Positions 1-7,455 of a stretch of DNA of 64,000 nucleotides are shown one piece after another; position 1 is the first letter of the stretch, and every line of letters begins with the position of its first letter. The position numbers and the translations under genes are program-made. The stretch spans positions 2,584,639-2,648,638 of the forward strand of contig NZ_OZ061549.1 in NCBI RefSeq assembly GCF_964065165.1, given 5' to 3'. The DNA comes from Levilactobacillus yonginensis (lineage in GTDB: Bacteria; Bacillota; Bacilli; Lactobacillales; Lactobacillaceae). The notes beneath the pieces are model-generated. The model searched no databases, was not told where the DNA came from, and saw only the letters and a program-made list of their open reading frames with translations.

Positions 1-97
1 AAGAGGACTGCGGTGGCAGCCTTTACCATTGACCGCTGATCAGTTAGCAGAACAGATTGCACAGCAGTGGAAGAAACGGGGGACGGACCATGTCTAA
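1..97 (+). CDS. ecfA2: Energy-coupling factor transporter ATPase, C-terminal end (partial)
   Basis: An open frame enters from the left edge (codons start at base 2) and stops with TAA at 95-97. Only about 31 C-terminal residues are present and they hold no diagnostic motif. The assignment rests on position: the frame overlaps the ecfT start by 8 bases, and in lactobacilli the ecfA1-ecfA2-ecfT operon directly precedes truA. EcfA ATPases power ECF vitamin and metal importers at the inner face of the membrane. This is an inference from gene order. Confidence 0.6.
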   Translation, partial: RGLRWQPLPLTADQLAEQIAQQWKKRGTDHV

Positions 98-890
98 TTT
101 TATCTTTGGTCGTTACTTACCGTTGAATTCCGTGGTGCACCGATTAGATCCGCGGGCTAAACTCATGTTGAGTTTCTTCTACATCGTGCTGGTATTCATG
201 GCCAATAATCTTGTGACCTACGGAATCTTGATTGTTTTTACGTTAGCTGCAATTTTTGCTTCGAAGATAAGCCTAGGTTTCTTTTTAAAGGGAATTCGAC
301 CACTGCTCTGGTTGATTGTCTTTACGGTGGTCTTACAGTTGCTCTTTAGTCCGGCTGGTGGTCACGTGTACTTTCACTGGGCGTTTATCAACATTACCCA
401 GTACGGGGTCGTGAACTCTGGGTACATTTTCATTCGATTTTTATTGATCATCATGATGTCGACTTTATTGACCTTGTCGACTCAACCGTTAGACATTGCT
501 ACTGGGTTGTCATCACTGATGAAGCCATTGCGGTGGGTTCACGTTCCCGTGGATACGTTAGCCATGATGCTGTCGATTGCATTACGGTTCGTGCCAACTT
601 TAATGGATGAGGCCACCAAAATCATGAACGCGCAACGCGCTCGTGGGGTCGACTTCGGTGAAGGGGGCCTGTTTAAACAGGCCAAGTCACTGATTCCTTT
701 GATGGTACCGCTATTCATGAGTGCTTTTAACCGAGCTGAGGACCTATCAACGGCCATGGAGGCGCGGGGGTACCAGGACAGTGAGCATCGTAGTCAGTAC
801 CGGATTCTCACCTGGCAAAGACGAGATACGGTAACCTGGATTATATTTATAATTGGATTTGCGGCGATTCTTGTTTTTCGTCGTTGGTAG
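90..890 (+). CDS. ecfT: Energy-coupling factor transporter transmembrane protein EcfT
   Basis: EcfT is the membrane scaffold that couples the two EcfA ATPases to exchangeable substrate-binding S components. The 266-residue product has several hydrophobic segments between about residues 25 and 115 and one at the C-terminus. Two Ala-Arg-Gly motifs (in AQRARGVDF and AMEARGYQD), which in this family sit on the coupling helices that contact the ATPases, are visible. The ATG at 90 is preferred over a TTG 33 bases upstream because it gives the usual family N-terminus and overlaps the preceding gene by 8 bases, as in coupled operons. truA follows after 9 bases. Confidence 0.93.
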   Translation: MSNFIFGRYLPLNSVVHRLDPRAKLMLSFFYIVLVFMANNLVTYGILIVFTLAAIFASKISLGFFLKGIRPLLWLIVFTVVLQLLFSPAGGHVYFHWAFINITQYGVVNSGYIFIRFLLIIMMSTLLTLSTQPLDIATGLSSLMKPLRWVHVPVDTLAMMLSIALRFVPTLMDEATKIMNAQRARGVDFGEGGLFKQAKSLIPLMVPLFMSAFNRAEDLSTAMEARGYQDSEHRSQYRILTWQRRDTVTWIIFIIGFAAILVFRRW

Positions 891-899
891 GAGGACCTG

Positions 900-1697
900 A
901 TGCAACGTTACAAAGTAACTTTAATGTATGACGGCACGAACTTTGCCGGGTTTCAACGGCAACCAAATAAGCGGACCGTGGAAAGCACACTGACGAATGT
1001 TGTCAATAAGATGGCTAAGCAACCGCAGCCCGCGATTGTGGTCTATGGTTCTGGCCGGACTGACGCAGGTGTCCATGCGTTGGCCCAGGTGGTCCATTTC
1101 GACTTTCCCTTTCTCATTCCCGCGGAGAACATGCGCAAGGGCTTAAACAGCATGTTACCGATGGATATGGAGGTCCTAAAGGTCGAGGAGGTCGCCGACA
1201 CGTTTCACGCGCGGTATGATGTTTCTGGCAAGCGGTATCAATACCGGATGGATATGGGCGAATTTCGGAACCCCTTTAAACGCAATTATACGGGCCACTG
1301 GAAGTTCCCAGTCGATTTAAATAAGATTAATCAGGCCTGTGCCGACTTAGTCGGAGAACACGATTTTACCAGCTTCGTGGCGTCTGGCGCGCAGACCCGG
1401 ACCTTCGTTCGAACAATCTATGAGGCTAGCTGTCATGTGGATGCGGCAAATCATGAATTAGTCTTTGATTTTTACGGTAACGGTTTTATGTACAACCAAG
1501 TGCGAATCATGGTAGGGGTCCTGGTAGAAATTGGGTCCGGGACCCGGCCGGTTCATGACATCCCCAGACTGTACGAAGTCAAGGACCGTAAGCAAGCGCG
1601 GCGAACGGTGCCAGCGGCTGGTTTATATTTGAAACACGTGTATTATATGGGAGAGGATCCAGAACACCCGACAAAATTGCCGCAACATCAACGGTAA
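900..1697 (+). CDS. truA: tRNA pseudouridine(38-40) synthase TruA
   Basis: TruA isomerises uridines 38-40 in the tRNA anticodon arm to pseudouridine. The 265-residue product carries the catalytic motif SGRTDAGVHA with the nucleophilic Asp at residue 55, and the conserved GNGFMYNQVR segment near residue 197. Length is normal. The start has a GGAGG directly upstream (890-894). It lies between ecfT and the rplM leader, the standard Lactobacillales order, and is probably cotranscribed with the ecf genes. Confidence 0.96.
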   Translation: MQRYKVTLMYDGTNFAGFQRQPNKRTVESTLTNVVNKMAKQPQPAIVVYGSGRTDAGVHALAQVVHFDFPFLIPAENMRKGLNSMLPMDMEVLKVEEVADTFHARYDVSGKRYQYRMDMGEFRNPFKRNYTGHWKFPVDLNKINQACADLVGEHDFTSFVASGAQTRTFVRTIYEASCHVDAANHELVFDFYGNGFMYNQVRIMVGVLVEIGSGTRPVHDIPRLYEVKDRKQARRTVPAAGLYLKHVYYMGEDPEHPTKLPQHQR

Positions 1698-1722
1698 TTT
1701 TCGTTAGGGGGACAAACAATCA

Positions 1723-1751
1723 TTGACTTTATGAGTAAAACTTTGTATCAT
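1723..1751 (+). promoter_or_regulatory. Promoter of rplM-rpsI
   Basis: A -35 box TTGACT (1723-1728) and a -10 box TATCAT (1746-1751) are separated by exactly 17 bases, giving a transcription start near 1758. It lies between truA and the rplM start, so the two ribosomal protein genes need not depend on read-through from truA. Confidence 0.7.
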
Positions 1752-1757
1752 AGTTGT

Positions 1758-1828
1758 TGGTATTGTTTGCCCCACGATAAGCCCCGGAAAGTTTACTTGG
1801 TGTCAGACAAACACAGATTTATGGAGGA
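1758..1828 (+). ncRNA. Probable L13 ribosomal protein leader RNA
   Basis: The transcript leader before rplM can form a closing stem between TGTTTG (1764-1769) and CAAACA (1808-1813), just ahead of the GGAGG at 1823-1827. Low-GC Gram-positive bacteria commonly carry an L13 leader here through which L13 limits its own synthesis. The match is by position, size and stem placement; I could not compare it with the covariance model. Confidence 0.5.
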
Positions 1829-1835
1829 ATTTAAC

Positions 1836-2279
1836 GTGCGTACAACTTATATGGCAAAACCTAACGACGTGGACCGCAAATGGTACATCGTCGACGCAAC
1901 CGATGTTAGTTTAGGTCGGCTTGCTTCAGTCGTTGCTTCTGTATTACGTGGTAAGAACAAGCCAACTTTCACGCCTAACGTGGATACTGGTGATAACGTA
2001 ATCGTCATCAACGCTGCAAATGTCGCCTTAACTGGCCGTAAAGCAACCGGTAAGATTTACTACCACCATACTGGTTTCGCTGGTGGTTTGAAGTCACGGA
2101 CTGCTGGTAACTTCCGGGATGAAAACCCAGAAAAATTGATCGAAACTTCTGTTCAAGGTATGCTTCCTAAGAACTCCTTAGGTCACCAAATGGCATTGAA
2201 GCTTCACGTGTATGCTGGTGCAGACCACAAGCACGAAGCACAAAAGCCAGAAGTATTAGACATTACTAACCTAATCTAA
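1836..2279 (+). CDS. rplM: 50S ribosomal protein L13
   Basis: L13 is an early-assembling large-subunit protein. The 147-residue product has the family signature region [12 protein letters not shown] near its N-terminus and [12 protein letters not shown] near residue 110. The start is the GTG at 1836: a GGAGG at 1823-1827 lies 8 bases upstream and the resulting length is the family norm. The in-frame extension upstream to 1731 is leader sequence. rpsI follows after 13 bases. Confidence 0.97.
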   Translation: MRTTYMAKPNDVDRKWYIVDATDVSLGRLASVVASVLRGKNKPTFTPNVDTGDNVIVINAANVALTGRKATGKIYYHHTGFAGGLKSRTAGNFRDENPEKLIETSVQGMLPKNSLGHQMALKLHVYAGADHKHEAQKPEVLDITNLI

Positions 2280-2292
2280 GGAGGAAACCAAA

Positions 2293-2685
2293 TTGGCACA
2301 AGTTCAATATCGCGGCACTGGCCGTCGTAAAAACTCCTCTGCTCGTGTACGTTTAGTACCAGGCTCAGGTAAGATCGTTATGAACAAGAAGGCAATCGAA
2401 GACTACATTCCATTTGCAAGTATTCGTGAAGTTGTCTTACAACCATTCAACGTTACGGAAACGCTTGGTAACTATGATGCATTAGTTACTGTGCGCGGTG
2501 GCGGTTTCTCCGGTCAAGCCGGTGCAACTCGTCACGGGATCGCTCGGGCATTGCTCGAAGTTGACCCAGACTTCCGTGGTCCGCTGAAGCGTGCGGGTCT
2601 TTTGACTCGTGACGCCCGGATGAAGGAACGTAAGAAGCCAGGTCTGAAGAAGGCACGTAAGGCTTCACAATTCTCCAAGCGTTAA
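2293..2685 (+). CDS. rpsI: 30S ribosomal protein S9
   Basis: S9 is a small-subunit protein whose basic C-terminal tail reaches the P-site tRNA. The 130-residue product begins [20 protein letters not shown] and ends [12 protein letters not shown] with the conserved terminal Lys-Arg. It starts at TTG, with AAGGAGG about 8 bases upstream. It is cotranscribed with rplM and followed at once by a strong terminator. Confidence 0.97.
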   Translation: MAQVQYRGTGRRKNSSARVRLVPGSGKIVMNKKAIEDYIPFASIREVVLQPFNVTETLGNYDALVTVRGGGFSGQAGATRHGIARALLEVDPDFRGPLKRAGLLTRDARMKERKKPGLKKARKASQFSKR

Positions 2686-2710
2686 TATTTCGATATTATC
2701 AATTGGGAAA

Positions 2711-2739
2711 GCTCTCACCTTTACGGTGGGGGCTTTTTT
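2711..2739 (+). terminator. Rho-independent terminator after rpsI
   Basis: A 9-base-pair stem (GCTCTCACC with GGTGGGGGC, including G-T pairs), a five-base loop and a run of six T lie 25 bases after the rpsI stop. Confidence 0.9.
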
Positions 2740-3188
2740 GTTATGGGGGTCTGAGACTGGTGACACAGAGTTAGTAGGGAGCTGATTCAAAGCCAGGTAC
2801 ATTTTTCTTCAAAATCAATCGCTTTGGGATTGGCATGCGTTAATTTCTTATATTAAATGAGATGCAGCTCAGACCAGTCGGTTTGATTATCAGAAATGGC
2901 TGGTGCCACGATGGGTCGTCCTAGAATCTACAATTTGTAGGCTTTGGGATTTTTAAGGGAAACGGGATTAGCCACAGTGTGGGTTAACAAAAATCTTTAT
3001 TTTCCTCACTACGATTTCCCCAATATCATGCAGAATTTTAAGGTTGGTTTCGGGCCACCCGGCCATATAGAATGGTCACCTGTTATCAAAAAAATCGTGT
3101 TTTCTAGTTTTTCCCGTAACCAGGTGTTGTTTTCCCGTAACCAATGTCTTAAGCTGAATGAGAAGTACATAACGGGACTGGGAGTTGT
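2740..3188. other. Non-coding stretch between rpsI and ktrB
   Basis: This 449-base stretch has no convincing gene. A 105-codon frame at 2944-3261 runs into ktrB in another frame and has no family features. It holds an 11-base direct repeat GCTTTGGGATT at 2821 and 2941, a small hairpin at 2929-2942, and the tandem 14-base repeats annotated separately. I looked for the c-di-AMP (ydaO-type) riboswitch known before ktrAB in Bacillus and did not recognise its conserved sequences. Confidence 0.6.
3109..3143 (+). repeat. Two 14-base direct repeats upstream of ktrB
   Basis: TTTTCCCGTAACCA occurs at 3109-3122 and again at 3130-3143, with starts 21 bases apart, or two helical turns. The second copy ends 45 bases before the ktrB start. 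Same-face spacing suggests a binding site for a dimeric or cooperative regulator; that function is inferred. Confidence 0.7.
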
Positions 3189-4541
3189 ATGGATAAAATT
3201 AAGAATTCGAAGCTATTTGATACACTTTCTAAGAAAATGGTCTGGGGATTTATTCTCCTGATTACGATGGGAACGATTCTGCTGAGCCTGCCAATCGCAA
3301 CTCAGGGAATGCGTGGCTCCACCTTTATTGATACGGTTTTTACGGCGACTAGTGCCACTTGCATTACGGGACTCACGGTGGTCAATACGGCCACCCATTG
3401 GTCATTTTTTGGTCAAGTAGTTATTTTGGCGCTGTCTGAAGTTGGGGCGTTAGGCTACATGACCTTTGCTGTATTGTTATTTAACATCATTCGTCGCCAT
3501 CTAAATCTTTCAACGCAGCTGATGGTTAAAGAATCATTGAACTTGGAAAACTTAAGTGATACCAAGAGCGTTATGCGCTACGTAATTGGCCTCTCAGCGC
3601 TCTTTCAGATTGGGGGCGCCATTCTATTAGGTGTCGACTTCATCCCGCGCTTTGGCTGGAAATGGGGCTTGTACGTGTCTGTTTACCATGCAGTCATGTC
3701 GTTTTGTAATGCGGGCTTTGATGTATTTGGCAATAGCCTTAGAGGATTTCAGGATGACTCGTACTTGTTGATTGTCACGATTATTCTAATTATTGCCGGC
3801 GGCCTGGGCTTTTTGGTTTGGCGGGATCTATTACTGTTCCATGAGCGGAAACGTCTGACCCTAAATTCCAAATTGACGTTGGTGACGACTGGTACGCTGT
3901 TTGTGGTCGGTTTCTTACTCCTCTTGATTACGGAGCGAGATCTGTCACTGATGCCAGCGCACACGTCTTGGTTTAACCGCACCGTCAACACACTCTTCCT
4001 GAGTGTTACGCCACGGACTGCTGGTTTGATCACGTTACCAACGCATCAGCTTCAATCAGGGAGTGTGTTTATCCTAATGATTCTGATGTTTGTCGGTGGG
4101 ACACCTGGTTCGACCGCTGGTGGAATCAAGACGACCACGTTTGGCGTTCTGATGCTGCAGAGTATTGCTCAAATCCGCGGGAAAAAAGATGTTGAATTTA
4201 GTCACCGCCGCTTTAGTCAAAATAATATCAGCCGCGCACTATTACTCGTCTTTCTGGCCAGCATTGTGATTGTTGTGGCAACGTTGATTCTGACTCAGAC
4301 GGAACGGATTCCCAAGGGGTTCGGCCTGGAATACATTGTGTTTGAAGTGTTATCGGCATTTGGAACAGTGGGGCTGAGTCTGGGATTGACGCCACACTTA
4401 ACGGTTATCGGCAAGCTAGTTATCATGCTACTTATGTTCATCGGACGGGTTGGTATTTTTACGTCGCTGTACGCACTATCGAAACGTCAGACCAGGGTCA
4501 ACCAGATTCGTTATCCAGAAGAAAATGTTTTAATAGGTTAA
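3189..4541 (+). CDS. ktrB: Potassium uptake protein KtrB (TrkH/KtrB family)
   Basis: KtrB is the ion-conducting membrane subunit of the Ktr potassium system. The 450-residue product shows four pore-loop repeats: TATSATCITGLTV (about 53-65), HAVMSFCNAGFDVFG (about 167-181), SVTPRTAGLITL (about 273-284) and LSAFGTVGLSLGLT (about 385-398), the last three with the selectivity-filter glycine. Hydrophobic segments flank each loop. The ATG at 3189 has GGGAG about 5 bases upstream. ktrA follows after 12 bases, so channel and gating ring are made together. Confidence 0.94.
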   Translation: MDKIKNSKLFDTLSKKMVWGFILLITMGTILLSLPIATQGMRGSTFIDTVFTATSATCITGLTVVNTATHWSFFGQVVILALSEVGALGYMTFAVLLFNIIRRHLNLSTQLMVKESLNLENLSDTKSVMRYVIGLSALFQIGGAILLGVDFIPRFGWKWGLYVSVYHAVMSFCNAGFDVFGNSLRGFQDDSYLLIVTIILIIAGGLGFLVWRDLLLFHERKRLTLNSKLTLVTTGTLFVVGFLLLLITERDLSLMPAHTSWFNRTVNTLFLSVTPRTAGLITLPTHQLQSGSVFILMILMFVGGTPGSTAGGIKTTTFGVLMLQSIAQIRGKKDVEFSHRRFSQNNISRALLLVFLASIVIVVATLILTQTERIPKGFGLEYIVFEVLSAFGTVGLSLGLTPHLTVIGKLVIMLLMFIGRVGIFTSLYALSKRQTRVNQIRYPEENVLIG

Positions 4542-4553
4542 GGAGTTTTATAA

Positions 4554-5216
4554 ATGAAGAAAAATTTTGCCGTCCTGGGACTCGGGCGCTTTGGCCAAAG
4601 TGTGGTTCAAACGTTGGCTGAGACTCATCAGGACGTTCTTGCGGTCGACGTACAGGAAACACCCGTCAATCAGATGATGGACGTGGCCACGCAAACGCTG
4701 ATTGCGGACACGCGGGATGAAGAAGTCCTGCGGGGACTCAACATTGATACCTTTGACTACGTGATTGTCGGTATTGGGAATAACATGGAAGCTAGCATTC
4801 TGACGACCATGCTAGCTAAAGAGCTGGGCGCTAAGAAAGTCATTGCAAAGGCGGAAACGTCCGATCAGGGTCGGGTTCTTGAACGGGTCGGTGCGGACCA
4901 GGTCGTCTTTCCTGAGCGGGATATGGGCCACAGTATTGTCCGTAAGTTGCTGTCCAACCATATTCTGAATTTCATCGATCTCAGCGATGAATACACGTTA
5001 GCGGAAATTGTGATTACTGATCCTAACTTTGTGAATCAAAATTTGATTCAGTTAAATCTACGAGAACGGTTTGATTTGACGGTCATTGCCATTCAACACG
5101 GTCGTAAAATCAACATCTCACCGAACCCAACGGATGCGATTCAATTACATGACGTGTTGACGGTGGTCGGGCCGATTGAAAATGTTGAGAAGTTGGATGA
5201 GACACTAAAGAAGTAG
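4554..5216 (+). CDS. ktrA: Potassium uptake protein KtrA, RCK gating subunit
   Basis: KtrA forms the cytoplasmic octameric ring that gates KtrB in response to nucleotides, and in many Firmicutes to c-di-AMP through its C-terminal domain. The 220-residue product begins with a Rossmann motif GLGRFGQS, then an acidic residue ending strand 2 (LAVD), typical of RCK_N. Residues about 140-218 fit RCK_C. AAGGAG precedes the ATG. It is the last gene of the ktrBA operon. Confidence 0.95.
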   Translation: MKKNFAVLGLGRFGQSVVQTLAETHQDVLAVDVQETPVNQMMDVATQTLIADTRDEEVLRGLNIDTFDYVIVGIGNNMEASILTTMLAKELGAKKVIAKAETSDQGRVLERVGADQVVFPERDMGHSIVRKLLSNHILNFIDLSDEYTLAEIVITDPNFVNQNLIQLNLRERFDLTVIAIQHGRKINISPNPTDAIQLHDVLTVVGPIENVEKLDETLKK

Positions 5217-5234
5217 CTGCTAAAGATGAGGGGT

Positions 5235-5376
5235 GAGAGTGAGGTAAAAGGCGGTTAGTCAATGGGGATTAACGTCGATAGACAAATAGTCCCAATCTTG
5301 GATTGTTTTTTCTATTGGGGTTAAACAGAGTTGACTGTCTTTTGGCGCACTTTTCGACGTTAGACCTTCGGAGCGC
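5235..5376 (+). repeat. Intergenic palindromic repeat, copy A
   Basis: This block aligns almost end to end with 34109-34250. Shared stretches include AGGCGGTTAGTCAAT, ATTAACGT, GAGTTGAC and TTTCGAC. The left part (AAAGGCGGTTAGTCAA) and right part (TTGACTGTCTTTT) are roughly inverted copies, so a transcript could fold into a long imperfect hairpin. It lies between convergent genes ktrA and asnA. Confidence 0.7.
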
Positions 5377-5397
5377 GCCGCTCACCTGTATAGTAGC

Positions 5398-5441
5398 AAA
5401 AAAGCAGGTTCTCCACCTGATGGGGGTGAGAACCTGCTTTT
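5398..5441. terminator. Bidirectional terminator between ktrA and asnA
   Basis: AAAAGCAGGTTCTC and GAGAACCTGCTTTT form a 14-base-pair stem with A and T runs on the two sides, so it can end transcription from both convergent genes. Confidence 0.88.
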
Positions 5442-5499
5442 GACTAGTCGAAAATTTGAAATGAGTTAGCTTTATTTAGTAAAGAGCCCCGCAAGAGCT

Positions 5500-6507
5500 T
5501 TACAGTAAATGAATGTTGGCAGCTTCACACTTGTCGATCATTTCCTTTGGCCAGATGGCAGCTTGGACTTCACCAACGTGTGCCTTACCCAACAACAGCA
5601 TGCACAGCCGGGATTGGCCAATCCCACCACCGATGGTGAACGGAATATCTTCGCTCATAACCATTTTGTGGTAAGGGAAGACCAAGCGATCTTCGGCGTG
5701 CGCAATTTTTAATTGCTTCATCATCCGGTCCGCGTCGACCCGGACACCCATGCTGGAGATTTCAATGGCCTTGTTCAGGGGTTCGTACCAGAATAAGATA
5801 TCGCCGTTTAATTCCCAGTCATCGTAGTCAGGAGCCCGGCCGTCATGGCGTTTGCCACTCTTTAAGGCGCCACCGATCTTCATCAGAAAGACACAGCCCA
5901 GTTTCTTGGTAATGGCGTTTTCCCGTTCTTTAGGCGTCATGTCAGGGTAGGTGTCTTCCAGTTCTTGTGTCGTGACGAAGTGGATTTCATCTGGTAAATG
6001 GTGAACAGCTTGAGGGAACTTGTACCAGACTTCGTGTTCCATATGTTTGATAACCTTAAAGATGGTTCGAACGGTGGACTTTAGGGTTTCTTCGTTCCGT
6101 TCATCCTTTGAAATCACCTTTTCCCAGTCCCATTGATCAACGTAAGCGGAGTGGTAGTTATCCAGATCTTCGTCCTTCCTAATGGCGTTCATGTTGGTGT
6201 AGAGGCCTTCGTGCATTCCAAAACCGTAACGTTTCAGAGCCAAGCGTTTCCATTTAGCTAAGGAGTGAACGATTTCAATCGTATCGTCACCCATGTCCTT
6301 CATTGTGAAGGAGACGGGTTTTTCGACCCCACTCAGGTTATCATTCAACCCGGAAGCCTTGTTGACGAACATAGGGGCAGAGAGCCGGGAAAGGTTCAAT
6401 TGGGCACCAAATTCGTCTTGGAACGTTTCACGGATGTAGCGAATGGCGGCCTGGGTTTCCTTAACGGATAGCTTAGGATCGTAATCCTTAGGTACGATTA
6501 AATGCAT
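5500..6507 (-). CDS. asnA: Aspartate--ammonia ligase (asparagine synthetase A)
   Basis: AsnA makes asparagine from aspartate and ammonia, using ATP through an aspartyl-AMP intermediate. It shares the class II aminoacyl-tRNA synthetase fold. The 335-residue product matches the family in length and has [16 protein letters not shown] near the start and the motif [14 protein letters not shown] near residue 295. The ATG at 6507 has GGAG 9 bases upstream. A T-box leader reading asparagine precedes it, so expression should rise when uncharged tRNA-Asn accumulates. Confidence 0.96.
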   Translation of the reverse strand: MHLIVPKDYDPKLSVKETQAAIRYIRETFQDEFGAQLNLSRLSAPMFVNKASGLNDNLSGVEKPVSFTMKDMGDDTIEIVHSLAKWKRLALKRYGFGMHEGLYTNMNAIRKDEDLDNYHSAYVDQWDWEKVISKDERNEETLKSTVRTIFKVIKHMEHEVWYKFPQAVHHLPDEIHFVTTQELEDTYPDMTPKERENAITKKLGCVFLMKIGGALKSGKRHDGRAPDYDDWELNGDILFWYEPLNKAIEISSMGVRVDADRMMKQLKIAHAEDRLVFPYHKMVMSEDIPFTIGGGIGQSRLCMLLLGKAHVGEVQAAIWPKEMIDKCEAANIHLL

Positions 6508-6550
6508 AGTAATTTCTCCTTTGTGGTTTAAATTTAAATTTAGATAAAAG

Positions 6551-6834
6551 AAAAAGTCCTTCCATCCCTTATATCAAGGGACGAAAAGACTTTTCGCGGT
6601 ACCACCCAAGTTGTTTATCATCAAAAATAAACCAGCTCAATTAGAGTACAAACATACTCTACCGATGGTAACGTACCGGTTGACGGCTAGACCTACTATG
6701 CCCCGGGGCAGTTCAGGTAGCAACTAAGAAAGTGTTTTTCAGAAAACGCGAACGCTGATTGGGTTTGCACTGATTCCCAACTCACTGGCAGGCGGCGTTA
6801 ACTTACTCCTCTTTCCTCCGTTATTTATCTTATG
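6551..6834 (-). promoter_or_regulatory. T-box leader (asparagine specifier) controlling asnA
   Basis: On the minus strand the leader contains the T-box core GGGTGGTACCGCG (plus 6595-6607), followed by a long terminator stem with a T run (plus 6552-6594). The stem I base pairs GAAAG with CTTTC. On its 3' side the specifier loop reads GAAAAACAC, placing the codon AAC (plus 6734-6736) before an A. AAC is an asparagine codon, matching asnA. The specifier placement is by eye. Confidence 0.9.
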
Positions 6835-6840
6835 GCATTA

Positions 6841-6868
6841 ATCCTAGCACGATTTTGGCGTTTGTAAA
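6841..6868 (-). promoter_or_regulatory. Promoter of the asnA T-box transcript
   Basis: Minus strand: -35 TTTACA (plus 6863-6868), a 16-base spacer, and -10 TAGGAT (plus 6841-6846) preceded by TGC, an extended -10. Confidence 0.6.
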
Positions 6869-6912
6869 CCAAAAAATTAAAATTTGCCTAGAATTAAATG
6901 GCAAAAACCCTT

Positions 6913-6960
6913 AAAAAAGTCCGGCCCCGTCACGGTTCTTATGGGGTCAAAACTTTTTTT
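6913..6960. terminator. Hairpin with A and T flanks upstream of the asnA leader
   Basis: AAAAAAGT (6913-6920) pairs with ACTTTTTT, and GGCCCC (6923-6928) with GGGGTC (6943-6948). The T run suits a terminator on the plus strand and the A run one on the minus strand. What transcript it ends is unclear, because the nearest upstream plus-strand gene is ktrA. Confidence 0.45.
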
Positions 6961-7019
6961 GAAGGAGCAACTTTAACCGCCCATTCAATCAAACCGACAC
7001 TGTCAATCATACTGATAAG

Positions 7020-7310
7020 GGGGCGGGGGGATGGACGAACCGGGGAAGTCGGCGTCCCGGTTCACTAACAAATAGGGGTCTCTGGTAGCGTCAAATGCTG
7101 ATAACTTGCCGCTGACATCATAACGGGGACTGCCGCATCGCTTCAATAGGGAGTGAAGCACGTGGCTTTTTGGGCAGTCAAACTGAATTTTCGAACATTT
7201 AGGCTTAGTCGGGGATTATTGGTTTTCAGAAGCACGCGGTGGTAGCGGACAGATTTATGGGTGCATAAACCTGTCAGATTCAGGTTGGCAATGCTGACGT
7301 CGGCATGTTA
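7020..7310 (+). other. Hairpin-rich non-coding region upstream of an amino-acid permease
   Basis: No gene is visible here. Four folds can be read: GAACCGGG/CCCGGTTC (7037-7063); GACTGCC/GGCAGTC (7128-7179) enclosing GCTTCA/TGAAGC (7140-7159); GACAG-TTTATG/CATAAA-CTGTC (7248-7275); and the palindrome ATGCTGACGTCGGCAT (7291-7306). CGGTGGTAGCG (7237-7247) loosely recalls a T-box core, but the rest of that architecture was not found. The permease promoter lies downstream, so this would be a separate RNA or a relic. Confidence 0.4.
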
Positions 7311-7374
7311 GGTCTGTTGAAACAACTTTTTACTTGATAAGCCTATGGTTATACGTTTTCATAACAATTTTCTA

Positions 7375-7411
7375 TTGACATTTGGGTCAGAAAAAATTAA
7401 ACTATTATAAT
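7375..7411 (+). promoter_or_regulatory. Promoter region of the amino-acid permease
   Basis: TTGACA (7375-7380) lies 17 bases before TAAACT (7398-7403). An alternative pairing is TTGGGT (7382) with TATAAT (7406-7411), spaced 18. Either places transcription shortly before the permease ribosome binding site. Confidence 0.6.
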
Positions 7412-7455
7412 TGGTTTAATCGAATTCTCATTTAAAAATAGAAGGAGGAGTCGGC

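Noticed and set aside
2740..3188. c-di-AMP (ydaO-type) riboswitch before ktrBA
   Set aside because: Expected from Bacillus, but none of the conserved sequence blocks I know of were seen.
2944..3261. 105-codon frame upstream of and overlapping ktrB
   Set aside because: It overlaps ktrB in another frame, has no ribosome binding site or family features, and spans the tandem repeats.
7230..7280. Functional T-box before the permease
   Set aside because: Only a loose CGGTGGTAGCG match; stem I, specifier loop and a T-run terminator were not found, and the permease promoter is downstream.
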